Shown: positions 15,386 to 25,077 of the stretch, piece by piece
Position numbering within the stretch: position 1 is the first letter of the stretch
Layout: every line of letters starts with the position of its first letter
NCBI GenBank assembly: GCA_947494035.1
Contig: CANLTN010000003.1
Span: 186,001 to 250,000, forward strand
Direction of reading: 5' to 3'
Origin: Pseudovibrio sp947494035
GTDB lineage: Bacteria; Pseudomonadota; Alphaproteobacteria; Rhizobiales; Stappiaceae
Length of the DNA stretch: 64,000 bases
The notes under the pieces: generated by a model
The model's input: only the letters and a program-made list of their open reading frames with translations
Told to the model about the DNA's origin: nothing
Databases searched by the model: none
Position numbers and translations under genes: made by a program

Positions 15386-18334
15386 TTAGTTGCGGCGAAC
15401 GTAGCAGTCGCCACCAGCGGTTTTAAATTCACCGCAAAAAGTGTTCGCACTGGTCGGACCGTCAAACGGCACCTGAATGCGGTAGAAAACACCCTTATCG
15501 CCAAGGTCTGCGCGGGTAATCACCGGTGTCACCAAAGCCATCAGGTCTGGATAGCGGCGGTTATACGAGCGGATCTGACCCCGTGCATCGTCAACAGTCC
15601 GCACAGAAGCAACCTGCACAATATAAGTTCCGGCTGGAATTTCTCCAAGAATACCTTCACCCGGTGCAGGCGTTGAAACGATCCCTTGTGGGGTTGCGGT
15701 AGACGTCTGCGTCCCCTGATCCCCGGTCAGGTTCAGCGGTGCACTGCTTGTCCGTGCCGGTGTCTGCGATTGCAGCGGTGCCAGTGTATTGGAACGCACA
15801 CCACCACTCGTCGCAGAGGAACCCACAACCGTTGGCTTGGACTGCGGCACAACACTCACGCCCAAAAGCGCGTTACGCTGGCTCTGACCTGATGCACCTG
15901 CCAACGCATTTGCAAACCCGTTTTGCGAGCCGCTGGCCGCAGGTGCGACAGCTGCTTGCTGGGACGTGCTGGATGTTTCATCCGGAAGCGGAGACCACTG
16001 ACCAGACGGCGGTATAACCACCGCAGGTGTAGTACTGCCGGTATTCTGTGGGTTGGTATTACGAACAGTGCTCGTCACAACCCGCGGCCTCGCCATGGAA
16101 ACCGCGCCAGAATCACTATCCGTGTTCTGCACAATTGTTCCATCCGGACGCACGATGACAGTGCGCACCTTCTTCGTCGGGTTTATATCAAACGCGCTGG
16201 AGCGGACAGTATCGGTCTCATTGGACACAGGCGGCAACGGTGTCACATCCGCATCTTCCCGATTAACCATCCTCTCAACACTGACTGGCTGAGCAGCTTG
16301 CTCTGGTGAGAAAACCTTCGCTGTATCAGTCGTCGGCTGGTCAGAGGGAGATGGCGTCTCTTTCATTGGAGAGGTGTCAGCGCGGACAATCGGTGGCGGA
16401 GTTGCATCACCACCCGTTCCGCCAAAGTCAAACAGGAACAGACCCGCACCGCCAACCACCATAATCGCAGCAATAGACGCAGCAGCCAACAGGCCCTTGC
16501 GCAATCCACCACCGCCACTGGCACTTTCTTCTTCAACCGGAGCTTCAACAGAAACCCGAGGCACAGCCTGCGGAAGAACGCCGCCGTCAAGGCTTGGGTC
16601 AGCCTTGCGCATGGCCTGAGCCACAGCATCAAGGTCATAACCGCCCGGAGGTGGGTTTATGTCTGCATCCTGCGTTTTTGCTGCATTCAAGGCTTCCTGA
16701 TGCGCAGCTTCTGTTTGTGCCAGCTTTTCAGCCGCAGCAGGCCATGACATTTCGTCCAATGACGGGTCATTGGCAACACTCTCATCCAGCTGCCAGGCAT
16801 CTTCGCCGTCATTGACAAAAGGATCAAGCTCCTCTGCATCCTGATCAAAGCCAGCGCTCATGCGCTCAATCTCGTTCAGCTCCGCAGCAAGCCCCGTCTC
16901 CATTTCGGATTCCAGATCGCGCTTGGGGGCTGATGAGATTTCATCTGCAAAGATGTCATCAACGCTCGCTTCAAGCTCGCGGGCAATATCCCGCTCGCCA
17001 TATGGCGCAGCTGCTTCAGGTACGCCAGAGACCTCATCATCCAGACTGAACTCCGCCAGCAACGCATCCTCAAGATGCTTCGCTGGAATCACTGTTTCTT
17101 CTGCCGAAGTTTCAGCAGCAGCAAGACGTTCCTCTGCCAGCTCGGCACCCGTATCCAGTGCAAACGCCGTCATATCCGGCTCAAAAGCCACAGGCTCGCT
17201 TACCGTGGGCGCCAATGCTGCCGCAGCCACTGTAGGTGCAGCAGCAACCTCTGGCTTCACCGGAGCTGCCGGTTTTACTGGCGCAATATCATCAAGGCTG
17301 CCTCGCAATTGCGGCGCAATCGTAGGCGCTTCAATCTTTGGCTCTGGCGCACGCACGGGTGGCACTGGCGGCACAGGCTTGTTACTTTCCGCCGCCGCTG
17401 TTGCACGCTGCGCAGCACGCTCCGCGCGCCAGCTGTCATAATCACTTTGCGAAAGCTCGTTCAAAGCTTTCGGCTCGCCAGTATCGGCACTTTGAGCAGG
17501 GGTAGGCGCTGGAGCTGGTGCAGGTTCAACGGTACGCGGCGTCACGACCGGACGTGGAGTGTCCTCACTGCGGCGCTCAAGACGCTCTCGTAAGGTTTGC
17601 TCAGGGCGCACATCCTGCACGCCAATCGCATCAAGCGTCGGCGTCGCACGGCTCACAGCCCGTGGACGGGAAACCGGCTCACGCTCCACCTGAGTATGAT
17701 TGAGAGACGCAACAAGGCTCGCCTCAAGGTCGCGGGAAAGGATATCATCCATTTCCAGCTCATCATTCGCGTCAGCACTGGAAACACCCTGCCCCACCGG
17801 AGCGGATTCTGGCAAAGGTTTAGCCTCTGGCACAGCTTTCGCTTTTGGAACAGGCGGCAGATCACTCACGTAATCAACGGAGTCCTCCGATGCATCAGCA
17901 CCTCGCACAACAGCACTCAGGTCCGCAAACGGATCAACAAATTCCGGAGAAACTGAAGATTTTGGAGCAGCAAACACGGCATCCAGCGCCGCAAATGAAT
18001 CTTGAGTTGATGCAGGCTCTTGTGCCTCAGCTGCACCCACTGAATAGTCATTAGCCACAGGACTATGATCCTGAAAAGCTTGGGCATCAAAAGCGTGATT
18101 TTGAGAACCTTGCCCGGCAGAGGCGCCGCGCTCTTCACTTGCTGGGAACAGCGGACGGTCCGATACCTGGCTTTCAACGCGAGAACTTGGCCGGTATTGA
18201 GCAGTGCTCTCCCCGACGATTTTAGCAAGTTCTACGAGCGGATCTTGATCGCCTGCCCACTGTTGCGGTTCATCGCCTGCTGCTTGCCTGGCAGAAACCT
18301 CACCCGGTCCCGGATACTTGGAGCGATTAGTCAT
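15386..18334 (-). CDS. Large SPOR-domain membrane protein
   Basis: Predicted single-pass inner-membrane protein that binds denuded septal peptidoglycan through its C-terminal SPOR domain. It has 982 residues from the ATG at 18334; a TTG 12 codons upstream is possible. About 600 cytosolic residues are acidic, Pro/Ala-rich and of low complexity. A membrane helix lies at about 611-632 (LLAAASIAAIMVVGGAGLFLF), followed by a Ser/Thr/Gln-rich periplasmic linker and the SPOR domain at about 911-981 (GTYIVQVASVRTVDDARGQI ... FCGEFKTAGGDCYVRRN). SPOR genes between argS and nagZ are usual here, but the length is large. Confidence 0.88.
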   Translation of the reverse strand: MTNRSKYPGPGEVSARQAAGDEPQQWAGDQDPLVELAKIVGESTAQYRPSSRVESQVSDRPLFPASEERGASAGQGSQNHAFDAQAFQDHSPVANDYSVGAAEAQEPASTQDSFAALDAVFAAPKSSVSPEFVDPFADLSAVVRGADASEDSVDYVSDLPPVPKAKAVPEAKPLPESAPVGQGVSSADANDELEMDDILSRDLEASLVASLNHTQVEREPVSRPRAVSRATPTLDAIGVQDVRPEQTLRERLERRSEDTPRPVVTPRTVEPAPAPAPTPAQSADTGEPKALNELSQSDYDSWRAERAAQRATAAAESNKPVPPVPPVRAPEPKIEAPTIAPQLRGSLDDIAPVKPAAPVKPEVAAAPTVAAAALAPTVSEPVAFEPDMTAFALDTGAELAEERLAAAETSAEETVIPAKHLEDALLAEFSLDDEVSGVPEAAAPYGERDIARELEASVDDIFADEISSAPKRDLESEMETGLAAELNEIERMSAGFDQDAEELDPFVNDGEDAWQLDESVANDPSLDEMSWPAAAEKLAQTEAAHQEALNAAKTQDADINPPPGGYDLDAVAQAMRKADPSLDGGVLPQAVPRVSVEAPVEEESASGGGGLRKGLLAAASIAAIMVVGGAGLFLFDFGGTGGDATPPPIVRADTSPMKETPSPSDQPTTDTAKVFSPEQAAQPVSVERMVNREDADVTPLPPVSNETDTVRSSAFDINPTKKVRTVIVRPDGTIVQNTDSDSGAVSMARPRVVTSTVRNTNPQNTGSTTPAVVIPPSGQWSPLPDETSSTSQQAAVAPAASGSQNGFANALAGASGQSQRNALLGVSVVPQSKPTVVGSSATSGGVRSNTLAPLQSQTPARTSSAPLNLTGDQGTQTSTATPQGIVSTPAPGEGILGEIPAGTYIVQVASVRTVDDARGQIRSYNRRYPDLMALVTPVITRADLGDKGVFYRIQVPFDGPTSANTFCGEFKTAGGDCYVRRN

Positions 18335-18414
18335 TGCAGCGGTGTTATCCCTTAAATAAGAGGCTCGCAATCCCCACCGCGAACCTCCTGTACTCTCTTA
18401 ACTGTGCTCAGGCA

Positions 18415-20169
18415 CTAGCGCATTTCATTAGGTGCAGTGACACCCAAAACATTGAGGCCAGAAGCAATAACCTGTGAAACTGCATAGACTAACGCGAGTC
18501 GAGCTTTGGTTAATTCTGGCGTTTTATCATTAATAAAGCGTAATTGCGGCTTTTCCTTGCCTCGGGACCAGTGGCTGTGGAGCGCATTGGCCAGCTCATA
18601 CAGATAGAACGCAACGCGGTGCGGCTCGTGATTTTCCGAGGCTCCCTCTACGATTCGAGGCCATTGAGCCATCTTGGCAATCAGGGCTAATTCACCCTCA
18701 TCTTCAAGCTGTGCAAAATCTGCAGACTGCAATTCAGCAGCGGTATTATTGAACCAATCCAGCTCTCCGGCAGCCTGACGCAGCACAGAGTGACAGCGCG
18801 CATGACCGTACTGAACGTAGAACACCGGATTGTCTTTTGACTGCTCTTTCACCTTGTCAAAATCGAAGTCCAACTGCGCGTCGTTCTTACGGTAGAGCAT
18901 CATAAAGCGTACCGCATCCACACCCACTTCTTCAACCACATCGCGAAGGGTGATGAAATTACCAGAGCGCTTGGACATTTTGAACTCGGCACCGCCCTTG
19001 AACAGCTTCACCAGCTGACAAAGCCGCACGATCACATCCACATCACCGCCGGAAATCGCATTCCCGATGGCTTCCAGACGCTTCACGTAACCCGCATGGT
19101 CCGCACCGAGAATAAAAATGACCTCTTTAAAGCCACGTTCAATCTTGTCGCGCATGTAGGCAACATCAGCGGCGAAGTAGGTGTAGCTGCCATCAGACTT
19201 CACCAGAGCACGGTCACTGTCATCCCCATAATCGGAGGAACGGAACAAGGTCTGCTCACGGTCTTCCCAATCTTCAGGAACCTCGCCTTTTGGCGGTGGA
19301 AGCGTACCGTTGTAAACCAGATCACGCTTGCGCAGAGCATCCAGTGTCAGGTCAATGGCTTGGCCCTGACCATGCATGGACTTTTCCGAGAAGAACACGT
19401 CGTGTTTGACATTCAGCGCAGCAAGATCTCCACGGATCATGTCCATCATCTTGTCAACGGTATAGCCTTTGAGCAGAGCAAGACGCTCAGCCGGAGCCAT
19501 GTCCTTCAGGCTCTCACCATATTCTTCCGCCAGCGCCTTACCGACAGGAATAAGGTATTCACCCGGATAATAGCCCTCAGGGATCTTGCCAATGTCTTCA
19601 CCCAGCGCTTCGCGGTAGCGCAAAAACGCGGAGTTCGCCAGCGTATCGATCTGGGAGCCGGCATCGTTGATCACATATTCACGGGTCACATCATAACCGG
19701 CAAACTGCAACAGGCTCGCCAGAGCATCACCCACAACAGCGCCGCGTGTATGACCCACATGCATAGGTCCGGTCGGGTTCGCGGAAACGTATTCCACGTT
19801 CACCTTCAACCCTTCACCATGGCTGGAAGCGCCAAACTTGTTACCCTTGGCAACAACGTCGCTCAGCACACGTTCCCAAACAGTTTTGCTCACGCGGATG
19901 TTGATGAAGCCAGGTCCGGCAACATCAACAGCTTCAACTTCACTGTCGGCGCGCAGGCCTTCCGCAATCTTCTCAGCAAGATCACGCGGCTTCATCTTCA
20001 GCTGTTTAGCCAGCACCATGGCGGCATTGGTTGCCAGATCGCCATGCGCAGCATCGCGAGGCGGCTCAACAGTCACACGTCGGAGATCCAGCTCCGGCGC
20101 GTCAGCAGCAAGGTCGAGACCCTGAACTACACTGTTTACCCTTTCGGCGAAGTCTGCAAAGATGTTCAT
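18415..20169 (-). CDS. argS: Arginyl-tRNA synthetase
   Basis: Class I synthetase, 584 residues from the ATG at 20169; the frame runs 15 codons further upstream without family similarity. The N-terminus MNIFADFAERVNSVVQ is typical. The HIGH-like motif is within ANPTGPMHVGHTRGA (about 130-145) and the KMSK-like loop is EFKMSKRSGN (about 395-404). The C-terminus ends in the family's VLGVTAPNEMR. It lies 90 bases after dgt. Confidence 0.96.
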   Translation of the reverse strand: MNIFADFAERVNSVVQGLDLAADAPELDLRRVTVEPPRDAAHGDLATNAAMVLAKQLKMKPRDLAEKIAEGLRADSEVEAVDVAGPGFINIRVSKTVWERVLSDVVAKGNKFGASSHGEGLKVNVEYVSANPTGPMHVGHTRGAVVGDALASLLQFAGYDVTREYVINDAGSQIDTLANSAFLRYREALGEDIGKIPEGYYPGEYLIPVGKALAEEYGESLKDMAPAERLALLKGYTVDKMMDMIRGDLAALNVKHDVFFSEKSMHGQGQAIDLTLDALRKRDLVYNGTLPPPKGEVPEDWEDREQTLFRSSDYGDDSDRALVKSDGSYTYFAADVAYMRDKIERGFKEVIFILGADHAGYVKRLEAIGNAISGGDVDVIVRLCQLVKLFKGGAEFKMSKRSGNFITLRDVVEEVGVDAVRFMMLYRKNDAQLDFDFDKVKEQSKDNPVFYVQYGHARCHSVLRQAAGELDWFNNTAAELQSADFAQLEDEGELALIAKMAQWPRIVEGASENHEPHRVAFYLYELANALHSHWSRGKEKPQLRFINDKTPELTKARLALVYAVSQVIASGLNVLGVTAPNEMR

Positions 20170-20259
20170 TTTTAATAGCCTAGTTTGACAGATCACAGAG
20201 CGTTGCAAAGCCACAGCCTCGCGATCACCCTATGGAATAATAGTGTTTGAATTGGCGCA

Positions 20260-21477
20260 TTACCCCAGTTCAGGGGTATCGTCAAATAGTCGTCGATGTT
20301 CCTCTATGGCATAACGATCTGTCATGCCCGCAATGAAGTCGCAGACCCTGCGGGCCACCACCTCATCACACTCGCCTTTCAGCCCGTCGCACCAAGGTTC
20401 CGGCATTCTTTCCGGCGCTTTAAAGTAGCAATGGAACAAGTCCCGAACCACTTTGGCAACCCTCCTGCGAACCGCCAGAACGCTCTCGTGCCGGTACAAA
20501 TTAGCGAATAAAAACGCCTTCAACTCGCGCTCTTCTCGCGCCATTTCAGTTGAAAAGGCAATAACAGGACCATTTGCATCGCGAATATCCCCGCATTTCT
20601 TGGGCGAAAGCTGTTTAATTCGCGAAATACTCTCCCCAATCACGTCTTCAACCATGCCAGTAATACATCTGCGGCCAATTTCATGAATCCGCCGCGCGTC
20701 CTCAAGACCGGGATATTTCCCGTCTATCTCGTCCAGGATACGCTTCAGATAGGGCACCTCTTTCATGGCCTCAAAGCTGAGCAAACCGGCCCGCAATCCG
20801 TCATCCAGATCATGCGCGTCATAGGCAATATCATCGGCAATCGCCGCCACCTGCGCCTCCGCACTCGGCCACGACCACAGCATCAAATCCTGATGCTTGG
20901 CATATTCACTCACCGCAAACGGCAAGGGCTTGCCCTCAAGCTTCCCGCAAGGCGCGCCGAACCGATCCGTCAGCGGGCCATTATGCTTCACAAGCCCCTC
21001 CAGCGTTTCCCAAGCCAGATTAAGCCCGTCAAACTCCGCATACCGGCGCTCAAGGTCCGTTACGATGCGCAAGGACTGGGCGTTGTGGTCAAACCCGCCA
21101 TAGTCCGCCATACACTCATGCATCACATCTTCGCCCTCATGCCCGAACGGCGTATGGCCAAGGTCATGGGCCAGCGCCAGACACTCCGCCAAATCCTCAT
21201 CCAGCCGCAGCGCACGGGCCAGCGAGCGCGCAATCTGAGAAACCTCGATGGTGTGGGTCAGCCGCGTGCGAAAGTGATCACCCTCATGATACACAAAGAC
21301 CTGCGTTTTATGGCTCAGCCGCCGAAACGCCGCTGAATGGATAATGCGGTCCCGATCACGCTGAAACGGCGTGCGTGTCGGACTGTCGCTTTCGGGAAAA
21401 AGCCGACCCTGGGTCATCTTCGGGTCAACCGCATACTCCGCTCTTGGCTGAGCGCCGTATCCTAACGTCTTGACCAT
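20260..21477 (-). CDS. dgt: dGTPase-like dNTP triphosphohydrolase
   Basis: HD-domain enzyme that splits dNTPs into deoxynucleosides and triphosphate, regulating nucleotide pools. It has 405 residues, matching the deoxyguanosinetriphosphate triphosphohydrolase-like subfamily (type 2, shorter than E. coli Dgt). HD motifs: RTRLTHTIEVSQIARSLAR near residue 71 and LALAHDLGHTPFGHEGEDV near 100. The distal Asp is in IADDIAYDAHDLDDGL. It diverges from erpA and precedes argS. Confidence 0.92.
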   Translation of the reverse strand: MVKTLGYGAQPRAEYAVDPKMTQGRLFPESDSPTRTPFQRDRDRIIHSAAFRRLSHKTQVFVYHEGDHFRTRLTHTIEVSQIARSLARALRLDEDLAECLALAHDLGHTPFGHEGEDVMHECMADYGGFDHNAQSLRIVTDLERRYAEFDGLNLAWETLEGLVKHNGPLTDRFGAPCGKLEGKPLPFAVSEYAKHQDLMLWSWPSAEAQVAAIADDIAYDAHDLDDGLRAGLLSFEAMKEVPYLKRILDEIDGKYPGLEDARRIHEIGRRCITGMVEDVIGESISRIKQLSPKKCGDIRDANGPVIAFSTEMAREERELKAFLFANLYRHESVLAVRRRVAKVVRDLFHCYFKAPERMPEPWCDGLKGECDEVVARRVCDFIAGMTDRYAIEEHRRLFDDTPELG

Positions 21478-21689
21478 ACCTTATCCCCTACCCGCTATCA
21501 TCTGAAACTGCCCGCATGGCTGGACCTGTTTTTCGTATCACAGCAAAGACATAACAGATGTAAAGGCCCTGTAAACAACTGCTTTCCCAAGCCAAATGTA
21601 ATTTAGCAATAAAACACTATGGAAATTGCAATTTAGAACACTTAAATATAAGAGCAACACCACAAACGTGCCGCAACAAGATCGAGCTA

Positions 21690-22031
21690 ATGACACAGAC
21701 CCCAGAAAACACCGTCGGTTTGACCGACAAGGCCGCAAAACGCGTCGCCCAGATTCTAGAAACGGAAGCCGAAGGCAGCATGCTTCGTATTTCCGTCGAA
21801 GGCGGCGGCTGCTCCGGTTTTCAATACAAGTACGATATCGTCAAGGAACAGGAAGAGGATGACCTCGTTCTGGCAAAACTCGGAGCAACTGTTTTGATCG
21901 ACAGTATCTCCTTGCAATACATGGCAGGTTCCGAAATTGACTTCGTGACAGATCTCATGGGCCAGTCCTTCCAGATCAACAACCCGCAAGCCGCTGCCGG
22001 TTGCGGATGTGGCACAAGCTTCTCCATCTAA
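21690..22031 (+). CDS. erpA: Iron-sulfur cluster insertion protein ErpA
   Basis: A-type carrier that delivers Fe-S clusters to apo-enzymes, 113 residues. The three cluster cysteines are present: C41 in EGGGCSGFQY and C105/C107 in CGCGTSFSI. The start MTQTPENTVGLTDKAAKRV is typical. It diverges from dgt. In this genome the clients may include LipA and PflA, both Fe-S enzymes encoded in the window. Confidence 0.93.
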   Translation: MTQTPENTVGLTDKAAKRVAQILETEAEGSMLRISVEGGGCSGFQYKYDIVKEQEEDDLVLAKLGATVLIDSISLQYMAGSEIDFVTDLMGQSFQINNPQAAAGCGCGTSFSI

Positions 22032-22386
22032 CTTAACCCAATCCGGTGTCAGGGGGATAAGTTAGAGCGTTCTGCGGCAAAGTAAGCACGCTCTGGCAGG
22101 CCCCAAAGCCTCCCTTTACATAAAAACGCAAATTTTCCGGCTTGCGCTCAAACCAACGCACATTTCAACGCAAATCTTTATTCCCCTCTTGCCCGCTATC
22201 TATTCCCGCAAGGCCACAGCCCGCCAGACAGGCCTCATCCACAAACAGTTACACTACCTACCTTGCCCTCTTCCGGCACCGTGCTAGAACAAATCAAGAC
22301 ATACAAAAAAGCAGCCGCATAAAATGCTGCAGATGCAACTGATCGCATCAGCTCTACCCCTGCCGCTTCTTCAAAAGGGAGTTTCG
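22032..22386 (+). other. Intergenic region between erpA and xth
   Basis: No gene recognised. A stem AGAGCGT (22064-22070) / ACGCTCT (22088-22094) follows erpA without a U-tract. The word ACGCAAAT occurs twice here, around 22126 and 22168, and once more upstream of the aldo/keto reductase gene (around 23268); its meaning is unknown. It should contain the xth promoter. Confidence 0.4.
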
Positions 22387-23169
22387 ATGAAAATCGCAAG
22401 CTGGAACATCAATGGCGTAAAAGCGCGATTGGAAACGGTACTCAAATGGCTTCAGGAAGAGCAACCGGATGTCGCCTGTTTTCAGGAAATTAAGTCGGTT
22501 GACGAGAACTTCCCGCGCGCTCCGTTTGAAGAGCTGGGCTACAATCTTGAAACCCACGGCCAAAAGGGTTTCAACGGCGTCGCAATCCTTTCCAAGCGCC
22601 CGTTTGAAGAGGTCAACCGCCGCCTTCCCGGCGATGACGAAGACGAGCAGGCCCGCTACATCGAAGCCGTCATTGCAGGCGATAACGAACCAATCCGCGT
22701 AGGCTGCCTCTACCTGCCAAACGGCAATCCGGTTGACACCGAAAAGTTCCCCTACAAACTGCGCTGGATGGACCGCCTCCACAAGCACGCTCAAACGCAG
22801 CTGGAAAAGGAAGAAGCCTTCCTGCTTGTCGGCGATTACAATGTTATTCCCGAGCCGGAAGACGCAAAGAAGCCAGAGGCTTGGGTCGGAGACGCCCTCT
22901 TCCGCCCGGAAAGCCGCCAACGCTTCCGCGCCCTGCTCAACCTCGGCTTTACAGAAGCTGTCCGCGCAACCAACAGCACCGCTGGTACCTACACATTTTG
23001 GGACTATCAGGCAGGTGCATGGCAGCGCGACAAAGGCATCCGCATCGACCACCTGCTACTTTCACCAGAAGCCGCCCGCATCATGCAAGGCGTCGGCATC
23101 GATAAGCACGTGCGCGGCTGGGAAAAGCCGTCCGACCACGTTCCTGTCTGGGTAGAACTGTCAGCTTAG
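22387..23169 (+). CDS. xth: Exodeoxyribonuclease III
   Basis: AP endonuclease and 3' exonuclease of base-excision repair, 260 residues. The start at 22387 gives the canonical MKIASWNINGVKARL and has AGGGAG just upstream; the frame continues 21 codons further without support. Catalytic segments: CFQEIKS (metal Glu), LVGDYNVIPEPEDAK (Asp/Asn) and the terminal PSDHVPVWVEL (His). Full length. A strong terminator follows. Confidence 0.94.
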   Translation: MKIASWNINGVKARLETVLKWLQEEQPDVACFQEIKSVDENFPRAPFEELGYNLETHGQKGFNGVAILSKRPFEEVNRRLPGDDEDEQARYIEAVIAGDNEPIRVGCLYLPNGNPVDTEKFPYKLRWMDRLHKHAQTQLEKEEAFLLVGDYNVIPEPEDAKKPEAWVGDALFRPESRQRFRALLNLGFTEAVRATNSTAGTYTFWDYQAGAWQRDKGIRIDHLLLSPEAARIMQGVGIDKHVRGWEKPSDHVPVWVELSA

Positions 23170-23202
23170 GGATCACCCCTGAACAAGGCAGACCCATTAA
23201 GC

Positions 23203-23242
23203 AATCTGGTGACGACCGCGCCACCAGATTTCCCTATTTTTT
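23203..23242 (+). terminator. Rho-independent terminator after xth
   Basis: AATCTGGTG (23203-23211) and CACCAGATT (23222-23230) form a perfect 9-bp stem followed by TCCCTATTTTTTC. Confidence 0.85.
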
Positions 23243-23335
23243 CATATCAGTTATGCGCCCCCAAAATACGCAAATTTTAGGTCCGCAGAAAAATAAGATA
23301 CACCAAGAAAAACAAAGGTTTTGGAGGAAAATTTT

Positions 23336-24367
23336 ATGTCTTGGCAACCAGCCGAAAATCGTTACGACACCATGAAGTACAACCGCTGTGGGAAGAGCGG
23401 TCTCAAGCTACCGGCAATCTCGCTCGGCCTCTGGCACAACTTCGGGGAAGACACCCCGCACCAGACCAAACGGGAGATGTGCCGCACCGCTTTCGATCTG
23501 GGCATCACCCACTTCGATCTGGCAAACAACTATGGCCCGCCTCCAGGCAGCGCTGAAACCGCCTTTGGCGAGATCCTGCGCACAGACTTCGCCGGATACC
23601 GCGATGAGCTCATCATCTCCTCCAAAGCTGGCTACGACATGTGGCCCGGGCCTTACGGCGAATGGGGCAGCCGCAAATACCTGATCGCAAGTCTGGACCA
23701 GTCCTTGCAGCGCATGGGACTGGACTACGTAGACATCTTCTATTCCCACCGCTTCGACCCGGAAACACCGCTTGAAGAAACCATGATGGCGCTGGACCAG
23801 ATCGTCCGTCAGGGCAAGGCGCTTTACGTCGGCATCTCCTCTTACAACGCCAAACGCACCAAAGAAGCTGTTGCAATCCTTAAGGATCTGGGCACCCCGT
23901 GCCTCATCCACCAGCCAAGCTATTCCATGCTCAACCGCTGGGTTGAAGATGATGGCTTGCTCGACACGCTGGAAGAAGAAGGCATTGGCTCCATTGTCTT
24001 TTCCCCGCTGGCACAGGGCATGCTGACTAACAAATACCTCAAGGGCGTGCCGCAAGACAGCCGCGCTGGCAAGCACGTTGGTTCCTTCCAGGAAAGCTTC
24101 CTGAACGAAAAAACCCTGAGCCATATTCGTTCTTTGAACGAAATAGCACAAAACCGCGGCCAGACACTGGCTCAAATGGCTTTGGCATGGGTTCTGCGTA
24201 AAGGCCGCGTCACCTCTGCACTCATCGGCGCAAGCCGTGCAGAACAGGTCGTCGATTGTGCAGCAACAATCAACAATCTGGAGTTCACAGAGGAAGAGCT
24301 GACCGCCATCGATCAGTACGCTACAGAGGCCAACATCAACCTCTGGGCTCAATCTGCTGAACTGTAA
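23336..24367 (+). CDS. gpr: Aldo/keto reductase, L-glyceraldehyde 3-phosphate reductase type
   Basis: NADPH-dependent aldo/keto reductase of 343 residues, very close in pattern to E. coli YghZ (Gpr), which reduces L-glyceraldehyde 3-phosphate and methylglyoxal. Start MSWQPAENRYDTMKYNRCG at 23336 has GGAGGA eight bases upstream. Signatures: GITHFDLANNYGPPPGSAE (catalytic Asp/Tyr), SSKAGYDMWPGPYG (Lys), YVDIFYSHR (His) and the cofactor segment SALIGASRAEQ. Monocistronic: terminators lie on both sides. Confidence 0.9.
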   Translation: MSWQPAENRYDTMKYNRCGKSGLKLPAISLGLWHNFGEDTPHQTKREMCRTAFDLGITHFDLANNYGPPPGSAETAFGEILRTDFAGYRDELIISSKAGYDMWPGPYGEWGSRKYLIASLDQSLQRMGLDYVDIFYSHRFDPETPLEETMMALDQIVRQGKALYVGISSYNAKRTKEAVAILKDLGTPCLIHQPSYSMLNRWVEDDGLLDTLEEEGIGSIVFSPLAQGMLTNKYLKGVPQDSRAGKHVGSFQESFLNEKTLSHIRSLNEIAQNRGQTLAQMALAWVLRKGRVTSALIGASRAEQVVDCAATINNLEFTEEELTAIDQYATEANINLWAQSAEL

Positions 24368-24415
24368 GGTCAGGCACCTCCTGAAATACAGGTAAGAGCA
24401 GCACAAAGACAACGA

Positions 24416-24450
24416 GAGTGCGGGCGTTTTGTCCGCACTCTTATTTTATC
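24416..24450 (+). terminator. Terminator after the aldo/keto reductase gene
   Basis: GAGTGCGG (24416-24423) pairs with CCGCACTC (24433-24440), followed by TTATTTTATC. Confidence 0.8.
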
Positions 24451-24467
24451 GGCAGGCAAGCGTCAGA

Positions 24468-24842
24468 TCACGACCGCGGGTCCAACCCCTTTTCCTCAAA
24501 AAGTGCAATCGCTGTATCCAGACCGTTTAGACAGGCCGGAACACCAGCGTAAACCGCCATCTGCCAGATGATCTCGATAATCTCAGAAGGCCGTGCACCT
24601 GCTTTCAAAGTGTTCTCGATATTCACTCGCAACTGAGGTGCTGTGTGCCCACCCATGGCCGTGAGAGCGGCGATTGAGCATAATTGGCGCGTCTTCAGGT
24701 CCACACCTTCCCGGCCATAATGCTTGCCATAGGCCCAGTCCACCACACAATCAGACAAACCAGGCACCGCTGCATCATACTTCGCAGCCAGCATCTTCCG
24801 CATTTCTGGGTTCAAAACACTCAGGACTTGGTCTGCATCCAT
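24468..24842 (-). CDS. Carboxymuconolactone decarboxylase family protein
   Basis: Small all-alpha protein of the CMD/AhpD superfamily, 124 residues. Start at 24842 (MDADQVLSVLNPEMRKM) has GGAG eight bases upstream. The family core is RQLCSIAALTAMGGHTAPQL, with Cys and His in the positions seen in decarboxylase-like members, but there is no CxxC peroxidase motif. No protocatechuate genes are nearby, so a true 4-carboxymuconolactone decarboxylase role is unproven. It diverges from the PLP enzyme at 25078. Confidence 0.8.
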   Translation of the reverse strand: MDADQVLSVLNPEMRKMLAAKYDAAVPGLSDCVVDWAYGKHYGREGVDLKTRQLCSIAALTAMGGHTAPQLRVNIENTLKAGARPSEIIEIIWQMAVYAGVPACLNGLDTAIALFEEKGLDPRS

Positions 24843-25077
24843 AAGCCTATCTCCTTTATGGCACACCCCAAGACGACCTAGCTGAATCCAAAGAAGATTG
24901 CGTAAAACAAATGCTTAAAGCAGCTGGCTTGCTTTGCAGAACTCTCTGACTGCCAGCAATCATTCCCGCAGAAAAGATACTCCAGCCATCCTGCAAAACC
25001 GATGCAGTATACTGTTTTTTCCGCCCCGGACCTGCTAGGCAGTTTCCCTAGGAAACATCTGTTCGCGGAGCCATCAC

